This document shows, one piece after another, positions 6,947-14,004 of a DNA stretch of 15,053 nucleotides. The notes below the pieces were generated by a model. The model made no database searches. It had not been told where the DNA came from and saw nothing but the letters and a program-made list of their open reading frames with translations. Position numbers and translations under genes: made by a program. The stretch's first letter is position 1. Every line of letters starts with the position of its first letter. The DNA comes from CAYWMD01 sp964458575 (lineage in GTDB: Bacteria; Verrucomicrobiota; Verrucomicrobiia; Limisphaerales; JADLHS01): NCBI GenBank assembly GCA_964458575.1, contig CAYWMD010000096.1, positions 1 to 15,053 on the forward strand. Reading direction: 5' to 3'.

Positions 6947-6982
6947 ACGTTTTAACGTTTCAACGCGTCAACGATTTTAACG
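6947..6982 (+). repeat. Octamer word repeat just upstream of mutL
   Basis: ACGTTTTA, ACGTTTCA, ACGCGTCA and ACGATTTTA follow one another without gaps, then ACG. The array ends 5 bases before the mutL ATG at 6988 and therefore occupies the place where a promoter or ribosome-binding site would be expected. The rest of the 124-base spacer (6864-6946) has scattered ACG words but no gene. Confidence 0.65.
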
Positions 6983-6987
6983 CCGCC

Positions 6988-9003
6988 ATGAACCGCATCA
7001 AGCTCCTGCCCGACCACGTCGCGAACCAGATCGCGGCGGGCGAGGTAGTCGAGCGCCCGGCGAGCGTGGTGAAGGAGCTGGTGGAAAACGCCCTCGATGC
7101 CCAAGCGACGCGCATCACGGTGGAAATTCAGGCGGGCGGCCGCAGCCTGGTGCGCGTGACCGACGACGGCGTGGGCATGAGTCGCGATGACGCGTTGCTG
7201 TGCCTCGAACGGCACGCGACCAGCAAAATCCAGCGGGCGGAAGACCTGGCGGCCATCGCCACGATGGGCTTTCGCGGCGAGGCGTTGCCCAGCATTGCCA
7301 GCGTCAGCCGGTTCACGCTCACCACGGGCGAACGCGACAGCGGGTCGCCCGAAGGGACGCAGCTCGTCATCAACGGCGGGAAGATGGTCGAAGTGAAGGC
7401 AGCCGGCAGCGCCTCCGGCACGTGCATCGAAGTCCGCCAGCTTTTCTTCAACCTGCCCGCGCGGCGGAAATTTCTGCGCACCGAGGAAACCGAGGCGGCA
7501 CACATTCAGCATTATCTCACGCTGGCCGCGCTGGCCTTTCCCGAGGTGGCGTTCACTTTTCAAAAGGACGGACGACTCGTGTGGCAACTGCCCGCCGCCC
7601 GGAGCGGGCAGGACATTCCCGCGCGTCTGGCCGCCCTGCGCGAGCGCTTGCGTGCTCTTTACGGTGACGAACAAAAGCTCCTCGCCGTGGATTTTTGCGC
7701 GGCACTCGCCGAAGACCAGGAGGACGAAGATTTGCCCTCGTTTGAAACCGCTCAACCCGCGGGTTCTCCGCAATCGGCAATCGCCAATCGGCATTCGGCA
7801 ATTCGCATCTGGGGTTTCATCGGCGCACCGGGCGTCTCCCGCTCGACGCGCGAGGACCAGCATGTCTTCGTGAACCGCCGCCCGGTCGAGAACCGCGGGA
7901 TCAATTTTGCGTTGCTGGAAGGTTACCATACCGCGTTGATGAAAGGCCGTTACCCGGTTGGCTGTCTCTTCCTGGAGATTGATCCGGCCGCGGTGGACGT
8001 GAACATCCATCCCGCCAAGCGCGAGGTGAAATTTCGTCGCGAGGGCGAAGTGCGAAAGCTCGTCGCGCAGGCCGTGCGGGAAACGCTGCTGAAATTTCAC
8101 TCGGGCGAAGGCAGGAGGGAAAACATCCAACATCCAACATCCAACGCCCAACGCCCAACGCCTCTGCCGCCGCCGGTCGTCACCTTGCCGGGCCACGAGA
8201 AAGCCCCGGAGGCGGTGGAACTGCCTAATTTCGCGCCGCCGTTGCCGCAGCGTCCGGCGATGTTTCCGACCAAGATCGAGCAGCCGCCGCTCAAGATGGG
8301 ATTTGGTCATTCCACCCCCTCACCGGTTCATCCACTCACCCGCCCACCGGTCACCGAACCGCGAGTCGCCGATCCTGATTCGCCCGCTTCCCTCGGTCTC
8401 ACCCCCACCCCCCTTCTCAGCGTGCCGCTGCGCCTCGTCGGTGTTGTCGGCCGACTCTACGTCGTGCTCGAATCCGATCGCGGTCTGGTGTTGCTCGACC
8501 AGCACGCGGCGCACGAGCGGATTCTGTTCGAGCAGATGCTCGAACGACTGGAACGCGGGGCGCAGGCGCCGTCGCAAAAACTTTTGCTGCCCGAGACCAT
8601 CGAGCTTTCGCCGCGCGACGCGCAATTCCTGCGCGAACAACTGGCCGCGCTCGTGCGCCTGGGCGTGGGTCTGGCGGAATTTGGCGAACGCACATTCCTG
8701 CTCGACGCGCTGCCGCCGTTCGTGAAGCTTGGCGATGCGCGCCGCTTCGTACTCGATCTGGTGGATGATTTGAAAGCCGTCGGGCGCGAGGTCAATTCGG
8801 CGCGGCTGGGCGAGCACGTCGTGGCCAAAACGGTTTGTCGCCATGCCGTGAAGGCCAACGATCCGCTCGCCGGACGCGAACTGGAAAATCTCGTCGAGGA
8901 CCTGCGGCGTTGCGCGATGCCCTACACTTGTCCGCACGGCCGGCCGACCTTGATTGAGATGAACTACCGGGAACTTGAGAAAAAGTTTGGGCGTTCGCAG
9001 TAA
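6988..9003 (+). CDS. mutL: DNA mismatch repair protein MutL (endonuclease type)
   Basis: 671 residues. The N-terminal GHKL ATPase has E30 and N34 in KELVENALDA, DDGVGM (59-64), HATSKI (76-81) and GFRGEALPSI (94-103). The transducer part holds VFVNRRPVENR and VDVNIHPAKREVKF. The C-terminal domain has DQHAAHERILFE (504-515), which is the metal-binding DQHA(X)2E(X)4E endonuclease motif, a Cys-Arg-His in TVCRHAVKA, CPHGRP (648-653), and a final FGR close to the FxR motif. It therefore belongs to the nicking MutL type found in bacteria without MutH, unlike the E. coli protein. In mismatch repair it acts after MutS recognition; mutS is not in the window. Two stretches (residues about 262-273 and 379-392) are encoded by heptamer minisatellites, and a Pro-rich linker follows (about 390-470). 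No clear Shine-Dalgarno is seen. A terminator-like structure follows at 9063-9141. Confidence 0.97.
   Translation: MNRIKLLPDHVANQIAAGEVVERPASVVKELVENALDAQATRITVEIQAGGRSLVRVTDDGVGMSRDDALLCLERHATSKIQRAEDLAAIATMGFRGEALPSIASVSRFTLTTGERDSGSPEGTQLVINGGKMVEVKAAGSASGTCIEVRQLFFNLPARRKFLRTEETEAAHIQHYLTLAALAFPEVAFTFQKDGRLVWQLPAARSGQDIPARLAALRERLRALYGDEQKLLAVDFCAALAEDQEDEDLPSFETAQPAGSPQSAIANRHSAIRIWGFIGAPGVSRSTREDQHVFVNRRPVENRGINFALLEGYHTALMKGRYPVGCLFLEIDPAAVDVNIHPAKREVKFRREGEVRKLVAQAVRETLLKFHSGEGRRENIQHPTSNAQRPTPLPPPVVTLPGHEKAPEAVELPNFAPPLPQRPAMFPTKIEQPPLKMGFGHSTPSPVHPLTRPPVTEPRVADPDSPASLGLTPTPLLSVPLRLVGVVGRLYVVLESDRGLVLLDQHAAHERILFEQMLERLERGAQAPSQKLLLPETIELSPRDAQFLREQLAALVRLGVGLAEFGERTFLLDALPPFVKLGDARRFVLDLVDDLKAVGREVNSARLGEHVVAKTVCRHAVKANDPLAGRELENLVEDLRRCAMPYTCPHGRPTLIEMNYRELEKKFGRSQ
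7771..7805 (+). repeat. Heptamer minisatellite CAATCGG inside mutL
   Basis: Five contiguous heptamers: CAATCGG, CAATCGC, CAATCGG, CATTCGG, CAATTCG. They encode a low-complexity Ser-Ala-Ile-Asn-Arg stretch after an acidic loop, within the transducer region of MutL just before IWGFIGAP. Ordinary MutL proteins have only a short loop at this place. Confidence 0.85.
8122..8163 (+). repeat. Heptamer minisatellite AACATCC/AACGCCC inside mutL
   Basis: Six contiguous heptamers: AACATCC three times, AACGCCC twice, then AACGCCT. At 42 bases it is a multiple of both seven and three, so it adds exactly 14 codons and keeps the frame. It encodes the first part of the flexible linker between the ATPase half and the endonuclease half of MutL. 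Confidence 0.9.
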
Positions 9004-9062
9004 TTATTCTTGGGGGTAACCGTCCTCCGGCATCGCATGTGCTGAAACATGAGGTGACGGGA

Positions 9063-9141
9063 TTCGGGCAGCGGCTACTCGCTTCGGCTCCCCATAAAGA
9101 AATGGGCCGTTATTCCGATGCTGCTGCCTGAACCCTTTTTT
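9063..9141 (+). terminator. Candidate terminator downstream of mutL
   Basis: TTCGGGCAGCGGC (9063-9075) pairs along all 13 positions with GCTGCTGCCTGAA (9120-9132) if two G-U pairs are allowed. Three Cs and then six Ts follow (9136-9141). The 44-base loop contains a second hairpin, CCCAT (9091-9095) with ATGGG (9102-9106). It lies 60 bases after the mutL stop. The large branched loop and the CCC before the T-run are atypical, so it may instead be a repeat element. Confidence 0.45.
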
Positions 9142-9162
9142 ATCCAACCGAATCCTGACGGC

Positions 9163-9220
9163 AGCCGACCTGAGTCGGCTCTGATGTTCCCCTTTGAAAT
9201 GGAGCGGACTCATGTCCGCT
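9163..9220. repeat. Pair of REP-like hairpins in the convergent spacer
   Basis: AGCCGAC-CTGA-GTCGGCT (9163-9180) and AGCGGAC-TCAT-GTCCGCT (9203-9220) are two hairpins of the same design: a 7-bp perfect stem starting AGC and a 4-base loop, separated by 22 bases. Two further half-sites containing GAGTCGG lie at about 9226 and 9242. The 345-base spacer 9004-9348 lies between the convergent ends of mutL and the TMTC-like gene. Apart from this pair and the terminator-like structure it holds no gene; 9221-9348 shows only the half-sites and a repeated AACCTTGA. Confidence 0.65.
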
Positions 9221-9348
9221 GCTACGAGTCGGATGAAACGCGAGTCGGCTACTGAACTGATTCGCCCTGTCTCATGACGTGGTGTCCCATTTCATCACCT
9301 GTCTTGAACGAGACAACCTTGAGTGGAGCCAGGACTGGAAACCTTGAA

Positions 9349-10875
9349 TTACTTTTGGTCACCCGGCGCGGTGGCCGGCCGGTTTCGCGCCAGGACCAGC
9401 CGCCATTTTTCGGCGCGCGGCGGCTCCCACATCAATGCGCTGATGAGCAAATCGGCGTCGAGAAACCGTTTGTCCAATGCCACCGCCTTCGCAAACGCGT
9501 CATCGGCCTCCGCGGTGCGGCCCTGTTCGTCGAGCAGCACGGCCATTTGCGCCCAGGTGTCCGCGTTTTTGCCCTGCGTGACCTTGACGGACTGTTGCAG
9601 AGCGCGCAAGGCGTCGGCGGGCCGCCCGGCGTTGATCAACGCGCTACCCAGGTTGTTGTGGGCCGAGTAGGACATTGGATTCTTTTTCACCGTGTCCTGC
9701 CAGAGCGACAGGTCATTGTGCCAGACCTTCTGTTGTTGCAGCGTCAACCACGCGAGCGGCAGGGTCAGAATTCCGAGAACCAAGGCGCCCCGGCGAAAAC
9801 GTTCCGCGAGCGTTGCCGCCATGAGCGCCACGCCGACCAGCGGCAGATAAAGAAAACGGTCCGCCATCGGCTGGAACAATGGCACGAGATTGGAAACCGG
9901 CAACAGTCCCAGCCAAAAGGCTGCCGCGCCGAGGGCGAACACGCGGTCCCGGCCGCTCATCCAGATTTGCGCCAGCACAACCAGTCCCAGAACCACCCGC
10001 GCCACCGGCACAGAGATGTTGCGGATGGAATACGGACCGTAGTCCGCGCACAAATCCTGCGGCCAGACAATTTGCCGGAAATAGAAAACCCAGATGCGCG
10101 GTTGGATGCGCAGCGTTTCGGCCCAGGCGCCGCCGAGCCGACCCGGTTTCACGGCGAAGATGGCCGAATCGCGCGTTTCGAACGCGAACCGCGCCAGCAG
10201 AAACGCGCCCACCGCCAGCGACACCGTGCCGATCAGAACCAGCCAGGGTCGCTGCGGTTCCGTTCGCCGGAACCACCACCAGTAAAGCGCCAGCAACACC
10301 GGACCGGCCACGGCGCATTCCTTTGAACCGATCGCGAGGAAAAAGCACGCGACGCAGATCAGGCCTCCGCGCCAGGTGGCACCCCATTTCGCCGCGCAGT
10401 TCAAGCCGGCCAGCACGAACAGCGTCGCCAGCACATCCTCGCGGTTGCCCACTTCGGCCACCGCTTCGCAATTCACCGGATGCGCGGCAAAGAACAGCGC
10501 CGCCGCAAACGCGTACCACGCCGGCACCAACCGGCAGCAAAACGCGTAGAGCAACACGGCCACGCCGACATGCAATACCAGGCTCGTCAGATGGAAGCCG
10601 AAAGGCAGCTTGCCCCACACCGCGGCATCGGCCATCAGCGAAAGCAATTGCGTGGGCCGGTTGAAGTCGAGCACGTCCATGCCCAGCACGCGCAGGCTCA
10701 GGACCGCCGCCAGATTGCCGGGGTCGTGGATGAAGCTCCCGTAGCGGACTTGAATTTGTGAATCCCACGCAAAGTCCCCGCGCAACGTGGGCAGATACAG
10801 CGCCGCCGTCGCCAGCGCGGGGACCGTGCCGAGAATGGCCGGCGGGCGGGAGCGTGGTTTGGGCGCAGCGTTCAT
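9349..10875 (-). CDS. TMTC-like multipass GT-C membrane protein with TPR tail
   Basis: 508 residues from the ATG at 10875-10873. The frame stays open upstream into the secretin gene, but residues there look non-coding, so this start is preferred. About 10-11 hydrophobic segments lie between residues 13 and 380. Signatures shared with the TMTC (transmembrane and TPR) family are DFAWDSQ (34-40), NRPTQLLS (72-79), HPVNCEAVAEVGNREDVL (132-149) and MADRFLYLPLVG (337-348). Residues about 400-475 form about two TPRs (AHNNLGSALINAG, then a degenerate one). TMTC proteins are GT-C fold O-mannosyltransferases in animals; bacterial homologues are poorly known, so glycosyltransferase activity is an inference. 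It lies 181 bases downstream of the secretin gene on the same strand and may be read through or have its own promoter. Confidence 0.8.
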   Translation of the reverse strand: MNAAPKPRSRPPAILGTVPALATAALYLPTLRGDFAWDSQIQVRYGSFIHDPGNLAAVLSLRVLGMDVLDFNRPTQLLSLMADAAVWGKLPFGFHLTSLVLHVGVAVLLYAFCCRLVPAWYAFAAALFFAAHPVNCEAVAEVGNREDVLATLFVLAGLNCAAKWGATWRGGLICVACFFLAIGSKECAVAGPVLLALYWWWFRRTEPQRPWLVLIGTVSLAVGAFLLARFAFETRDSAIFAVKPGRLGGAWAETLRIQPRIWVFYFRQIVWPQDLCADYGPYSIRNISVPVARVVLGLVVLAQIWMSGRDRVFALGAAAFWLGLLPVSNLVPLFQPMADRFLYLPLVGVALMAATLAERFRRGALVLGILTLPLAWLTLQQQKVWHNDLSLWQDTVKKNPMSYSAHNNLGSALINAGRPADALRALQQSVKVTQGKNADTWAQMAVLLDEQGRTAEADDAFAKAVALDKRFLDADLLISALMWEPPRAEKWRLVLARNRPATAPGDQK

Positions 10876-11012
10876 GGTGCGGGGAAAATCCAATTTCCGG
10901 CGGACAAATGCCAGCCAAACCTTGGATCTCGAGGGCTTGACCCACCGGCCGAGAACTTCAGTTGTTTCGGATGGGTTGCGGAGACCGCCGCGCGCCAATC
11001 CAGGGAATACCC

Positions 11013-11053
11013 AAAATCCGCCACGCGACGTCGGTGGCTGCGGACGGGCGGAT
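11013..11053 (-). terminator. Weak terminator candidate after the secretin gene
   Basis: On the minus strand ATCCGCC (11053-11047) pairs perfectly with GGCGGAT (11022-11016) over a 24-base loop and is followed by TTT (11015-11013). It starts only 3 bases after the secretin stop. The short T-run and long loop make it weak. If real, it would partly separate the TMTC-like gene from the pilus operon. The remainder of the 181-base gap shows no other clear signal. Confidence 0.35.
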
Positions 11054-11056
11054 GCG

Positions 11057-13318
11057 TCAAGGTTGCGTGGGCGCGGGCTTCGAGGTCGGGGCCGCCTTTT
11101 TATCAACCACGGGCTGGGTGTTGTTGAAATTGCCCTTCGGGTTCGCTGCCGTATTGTCTTCGCCCGCGAAATTGCCCAGGCGTTTTTCCGCTTCCACGAT
11201 GCCGGGCAGTTTTTCCTTTTCTTTATCCACCTGCAACGAGGCCAGTTCGGGTGTCCGGAGGACGGTGGGCCGCATCAGGACGAGCAACTCCTTCTTCTCT
11301 TTGCTGCTTCCGGTGGACTTGAACAAATTGCCCAACAGCGGGATGTCCTTCAAAAACGGAACGCCGGATTTGGAGTCCGTTTCCGCGTTACGAATGAAAC
11401 CACCCAGCATGATGGTCTCGCCGTCTTTGACGGCAATTTCACCCAGGAGCTGGCGACTGGTGGTGTTCGGCACCGCGCCCACGCCCTGGATGTCCGTCGA
11501 GCCTGCGATTTCATCAATGGAGAATTCCTCGATCTTCAGGAACACCAGACCGTCCGAGTTGATGAAGGGCGTGACCCGGATCCGAATACCCACCGGCAGT
11601 TGCTGGTAGGAGGAACTGGGGCCGCCGGCATAACCGCCGCCGTAGTAGGTGCTGCTGACATAGGGTACGGTGCCGCCGATGAAAATGAACGCCGGCGTTG
11701 CGTGCGAGGTTTGAATCTGCGGTTTTTGCAGGACGTTCACCTTGCCATCCGAGGCCGCGGCTTCGAGCGTGGCGTAATAGTTCTGACCGAACTTGCCGAA
11801 GTAGCGGAGGCCGCTGCCCAGCAAATCGCCAGCCGCGTTCGTGGCAGTGGCATTGGAAAAGTCGAAGAACTTGTTGGCGTTCATGCCGCCCGCGCCGGTG
11901 AAGTCAGGAGTAAAGTCCTTGCGCGTTTGAATGCCGGAAACGCCGAACTTGAAGGCGTTATCGAGCGACACGTCGAGGATGATCGTTTCAATGAGCACCT
12001 GCGCCAGCACCACGTCCAGCTTGTCCACGATGTTGGTGATCATTTCCATGTCCTGCCGGCTGGCGAAGATCAGCAGGGAATTCGACCGCTCATCCGCCAC
12101 AATTTTGTTGGGGCCGATGATTTGAAATTCACCCGAGCCGGAGGCCGAAGTGCTGGCGGCCTTGCTGATGATGGACCGGAGCCGGTCGCTGAAGCTCGAA
12201 GTGGACGAAGGCGTGCCGGTGGTGGAGCCGACCGAGCCCTGGGGGCTGGTGGTGCTGCCCGGCGTGTAGGGCCGGCCCAGTGAGGAACTGGGGCCGCTGC
12301 CGACGCTGCTGCCGGCCGGCCGCGCGCCGACGGTGGTCTGGGAGCCGCCGCCGCTCAAGCTGCCCAGCGCGGAGGCGATGTCGGCCACTTTGGCGAATTT
12401 GATCGGGACGACGGCGGAAATAATTTCGGACGGAATGGGCACGTCGATCCGTTGGAGCATTTCGAGCATGCGCTTCACGTTTTCGGCGTAGTCGCGCAAA
12501 ATCAACATCCCGGTGGTCTCGATCGGAGTGATGGCGTTGGGGATTTTGACAAACGGGGTCAGCGCCGTCTGGGCCTCGGCGATCTTGATGTGCTGCAACT
12601 GCACGACGTGGGTCACGTACTGGCCGAGTTCCGGCAGTTGCGCCGCATCCTTGGTGCTGAACTCCGCGCCGGCCGTGTTGGCTTCGCCCACCGCCACCAC
12701 CTTCATGAACTTTTCGCCAAAAGGAATCACCGCGATGTTGTTGACGGCCAGCAACGCATCAAGCGCCTGGATGAACTCGCTCTTGGTCAACGGCGTCTGA
12801 TTGTCGAACACGAATTGGGGCGCCGTGAGACCCGCGGGTCGCAAGATCGTGCGCTGCACGAGGTCGGCATACGTTTGCAACACCTGGGTCAAATCGGCCG
12901 CCGTCCAGCGGATGAAATGGGCCGCGATCATCTCTTCTTCCTTTGGCTTGGCGGCAACCGTCGGTGCGATGGCAGTCGGCGCCGGCGTTACCGGCTGTGC
13001 GGGTTGGGCCGCGGCGGGCGGGGTTGTGGGCGTGACGGCGGGTGGTGCGGCAACCGGGGGAGCGACCGGTGGTGCGGCAACCGGGGGAGCGACCGGTGGG
13101 GCGGCGGCGGGCACCGCGGCTGCATTGGGAGTCATCGGCACGGGCTTGGCCGCGGCCGGCGCACCCGGCGCCGTCGGCGGCAACAAACGTCGCATGGCTT
13201 CGGCGACGGCGTTCGAGTTGGCGGCGGTCGGGGCCGCGCCCGGGACAGGCGGGAGCGGGGGCGTTTGAGCGGCGGCGCTCAGGCCGAGCAGGAGCAGGAG
13301 GGACAGAATGGTCTTCAC
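11057..13318 (-). CDS. Secretin (GspD/PilQ family)
   Basis: 753 residues, starting with GTG at 13318-13316, which overlaps the stop of the PilO-like gene (GTGA). A signal peptide (about 1-17) is followed by a Pro-Ala-rich region to about 125 and N-domain-like modules (about 130-320). A Ser-Gly-Thr-rich loop (about 319-400) splits the last N-domain. The secretin core begins at AQVLIETIILDV and includes VPFLKDIPLLGNLF (653-666) and ELLVLMRPTVL, both standard secretin signatures. The protein should form the outer-membrane ring through which a type IV pilus or type II secretion substrates pass. No lipobox is seen at the signal peptide. The C-terminal 70 or so residues beyond the core are charged and low-complexity. 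The PilN/PilO neighbours point to PilQ; the domain style also fits GspD, so the choice is left open. Confidence 0.93.
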   Translation of the reverse strand: MKTILSLLLLLGLSAAAQTPPLPPVPGAAPTAANSNAVAEAMRRLLPPTAPGAPAAAKPVPMTPNAAAVPAAAPPVAPPVAAPPVAPPVAAPPAVTPTTPPAAAQPAQPVTPAPTAIAPTVAAKPKEEEMIAAHFIRWTAADLTQVLQTYADLVQRTILRPAGLTAPQFVFDNQTPLTKSEFIQALDALLAVNNIAVIPFGEKFMKVVAVGEANTAGAEFSTKDAAQLPELGQYVTHVVQLQHIKIAEAQTALTPFVKIPNAITPIETTGMLILRDYAENVKRMLEMLQRIDVPIPSEIISAVVPIKFAKVADIASALGSLSGGGSQTTVGARPAGSSVGSGPSSSLGRPYTPGSTTSPQGSVGSTTGTPSSTSSFSDRLRSIISKAASTSASGSGEFQIIGPNKIVADERSNSLLIFASRQDMEMITNIVDKLDVVLAQVLIETIILDVSLDNAFKFGVSGIQTRKDFTPDFTGAGGMNANKFFDFSNATATNAAGDLLGSGLRYFGKFGQNYYATLEAAASDGKVNVLQKPQIQTSHATPAFIFIGGTVPYVSSTYYGGGYAGGPSSSYQQLPVGIRIRVTPFINSDGLVFLKIEEFSIDEIAGSTDIQGVGAVPNTTSRQLLGEIAVKDGETIMLGGFIRNAETDSKSGVPFLKDIPLLGNLFKSTGSSKEKKELLVLMRPTVLRTPELASLQVDKEKEKLPGIVEAEKRLGNFAGEDNTAANPKGNFNNTQPVVDKKAAPTSKPAPTQP
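13041..13094 (-). repeat. 27-base perfect tandem repeat in the secretin Pro-Ala region
   Basis: Two identical 27-base units (13041-13067 and 13068-13094), then a partial third, encode the nine-residue repeat VAPPVAAPP on the minus strand. Being a multiple of three, gain or loss of units would change the length of the periplasmic linker without breaking the frame. Confidence 0.85.
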
Positions 13319-14004
13319 AATTTCTTGGCGGTTGGTGTTGCTTTCTTGGCGGCGGGCGCGGTTGGAGGTGCAGACTTGGGCGCGGATTTGGTCGCCGATG
13401 GGGGCGGGGATTTGGGCGCGGCGGTGGCAGGCGTGGCGGACGTCGCGGGTGCCGCAGCGCGGGTTGTGGGCTTCTTCTGGTAACTGGCGACGAGCGTCAC
13501 ATTGGCGGCGAGTTGGTGGCCGGAAGGATCACGCCGCAAGGTCAGGGCGCGCACGCGGGTCAGCGATTTGCCCGAGCCCAAATTGTAAAGGAAGTCCACC
13601 AACTGCTGTTCGCCCGATTGCGCGGAGAGGCTCTGCGCCTGCTCGACGAAAAACACGTCGTTGGTCCGGGTGTTCTGCCGGGTTAGTTGGACAATGTTGA
13701 CGCCGCTCCGGGCCGCCTCGGACTGGATGGCGTTGAGGAAGTCCACGGCCTGGTTTTCCGGCGGCACGGTCAGGCCTTCGCGTTCCATTTCGGCCACTTC
13801 CCTTTCGAATTTTGGCGTTTCCGCGATGGCCTTGTTGTAGGTGTCCAGTTTGTTGCGGGCCTTGGTCAGCCGGAACTTTGTCTGGTCCCATTCGGAAAAA
13901 CGCGGCCAGACGAAAAAGGCGTTCAGCAGAATAAAGACCAGGAACATCACCCCGACGACGAAGCGGCGTTCCCCGGAACTCAAGCGCGCAAAGGAGTCTT
14001 TCAT
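13315..14004 (-). CDS. pilO: PilO/GspM-like inner-membrane assembly protein
   Basis: 229 residues from the ATG at 14004-14002, which overlaps the stop of the upstream PilN-like gene as ATGA. A start 13 codons upstream is possible but would overlap more. Residues 1-13 are cytoplasmic, 14-34 a single membrane span, 38-78 a charged coiled coil, and 80-175 a ferredoxin-like PilO domain containing VDFLNAIQSEAARSGVNI. Residues 177-229 are an unusual Lys/Ala/Pro/Ser/Thr tail with repeated PKSAP and AKK motifs. PilO pairs with PilN to join the cytoplasmic PilM ring to the secretin through the periplasm. The order PilN, PilO, secretin supports this even though the sequence is divergent. A dedicated PilP is not apparent between PilO and the secretin. 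Confidence 0.83.
   Translation of the reverse strand: MKDSFARLSSGERRFVVGVMFLVFILLNAFFVWPRFSEWDQTKFRLTKARNKLDTYNKAIAETPKFEREVAEMEREGLTVPPENQAVDFLNAIQSEAARSGVNIVQLTRQNTRTNDVFFVEQAQSLSAQSGEQQLVDFLYNLGSGKSLTRVRALTLRRDPSGHQLAANVTLVASYQKKPTTRAAAPATSATPATAAPKSPPPSATKSAPKSAPPTAPAAKKATPTAKKL

Noticed and set aside
7771..8163. The repeat arrays in mutL as a CRISPR array
   Set aside because: Units are contiguous 7-mers without spacers and lie inside a coding frame.
6952..8310. 452-codon open frame on the minus strand across mutL
   Set aside because: It is antisense to the well-supported ATPase half of MutL, has no recognisable domain, and long antisense frames are expected in GC-rich coding DNA.
9274..10326. 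350-codon plus-strand frame over the TMTC-like gene
   Set aside because: Antisense shadow; the minus strand has clear transmembrane and TPR sequence.
10787..12283. 498-codon open frame on the plus strand across the secretin and the spacer after it
   Set aside because: Antisense to the secretin core, rich in His/Arg/Gly as expected for a reverse shadow, no domain seen.
12452..13483. 343-codon plus-strand frame with Gly/Arg repeats
   Set aside because: It is the complement of the Pro-Ala-rich secretin N-terminus and PilO tail; the repeat pattern comes from those genes.
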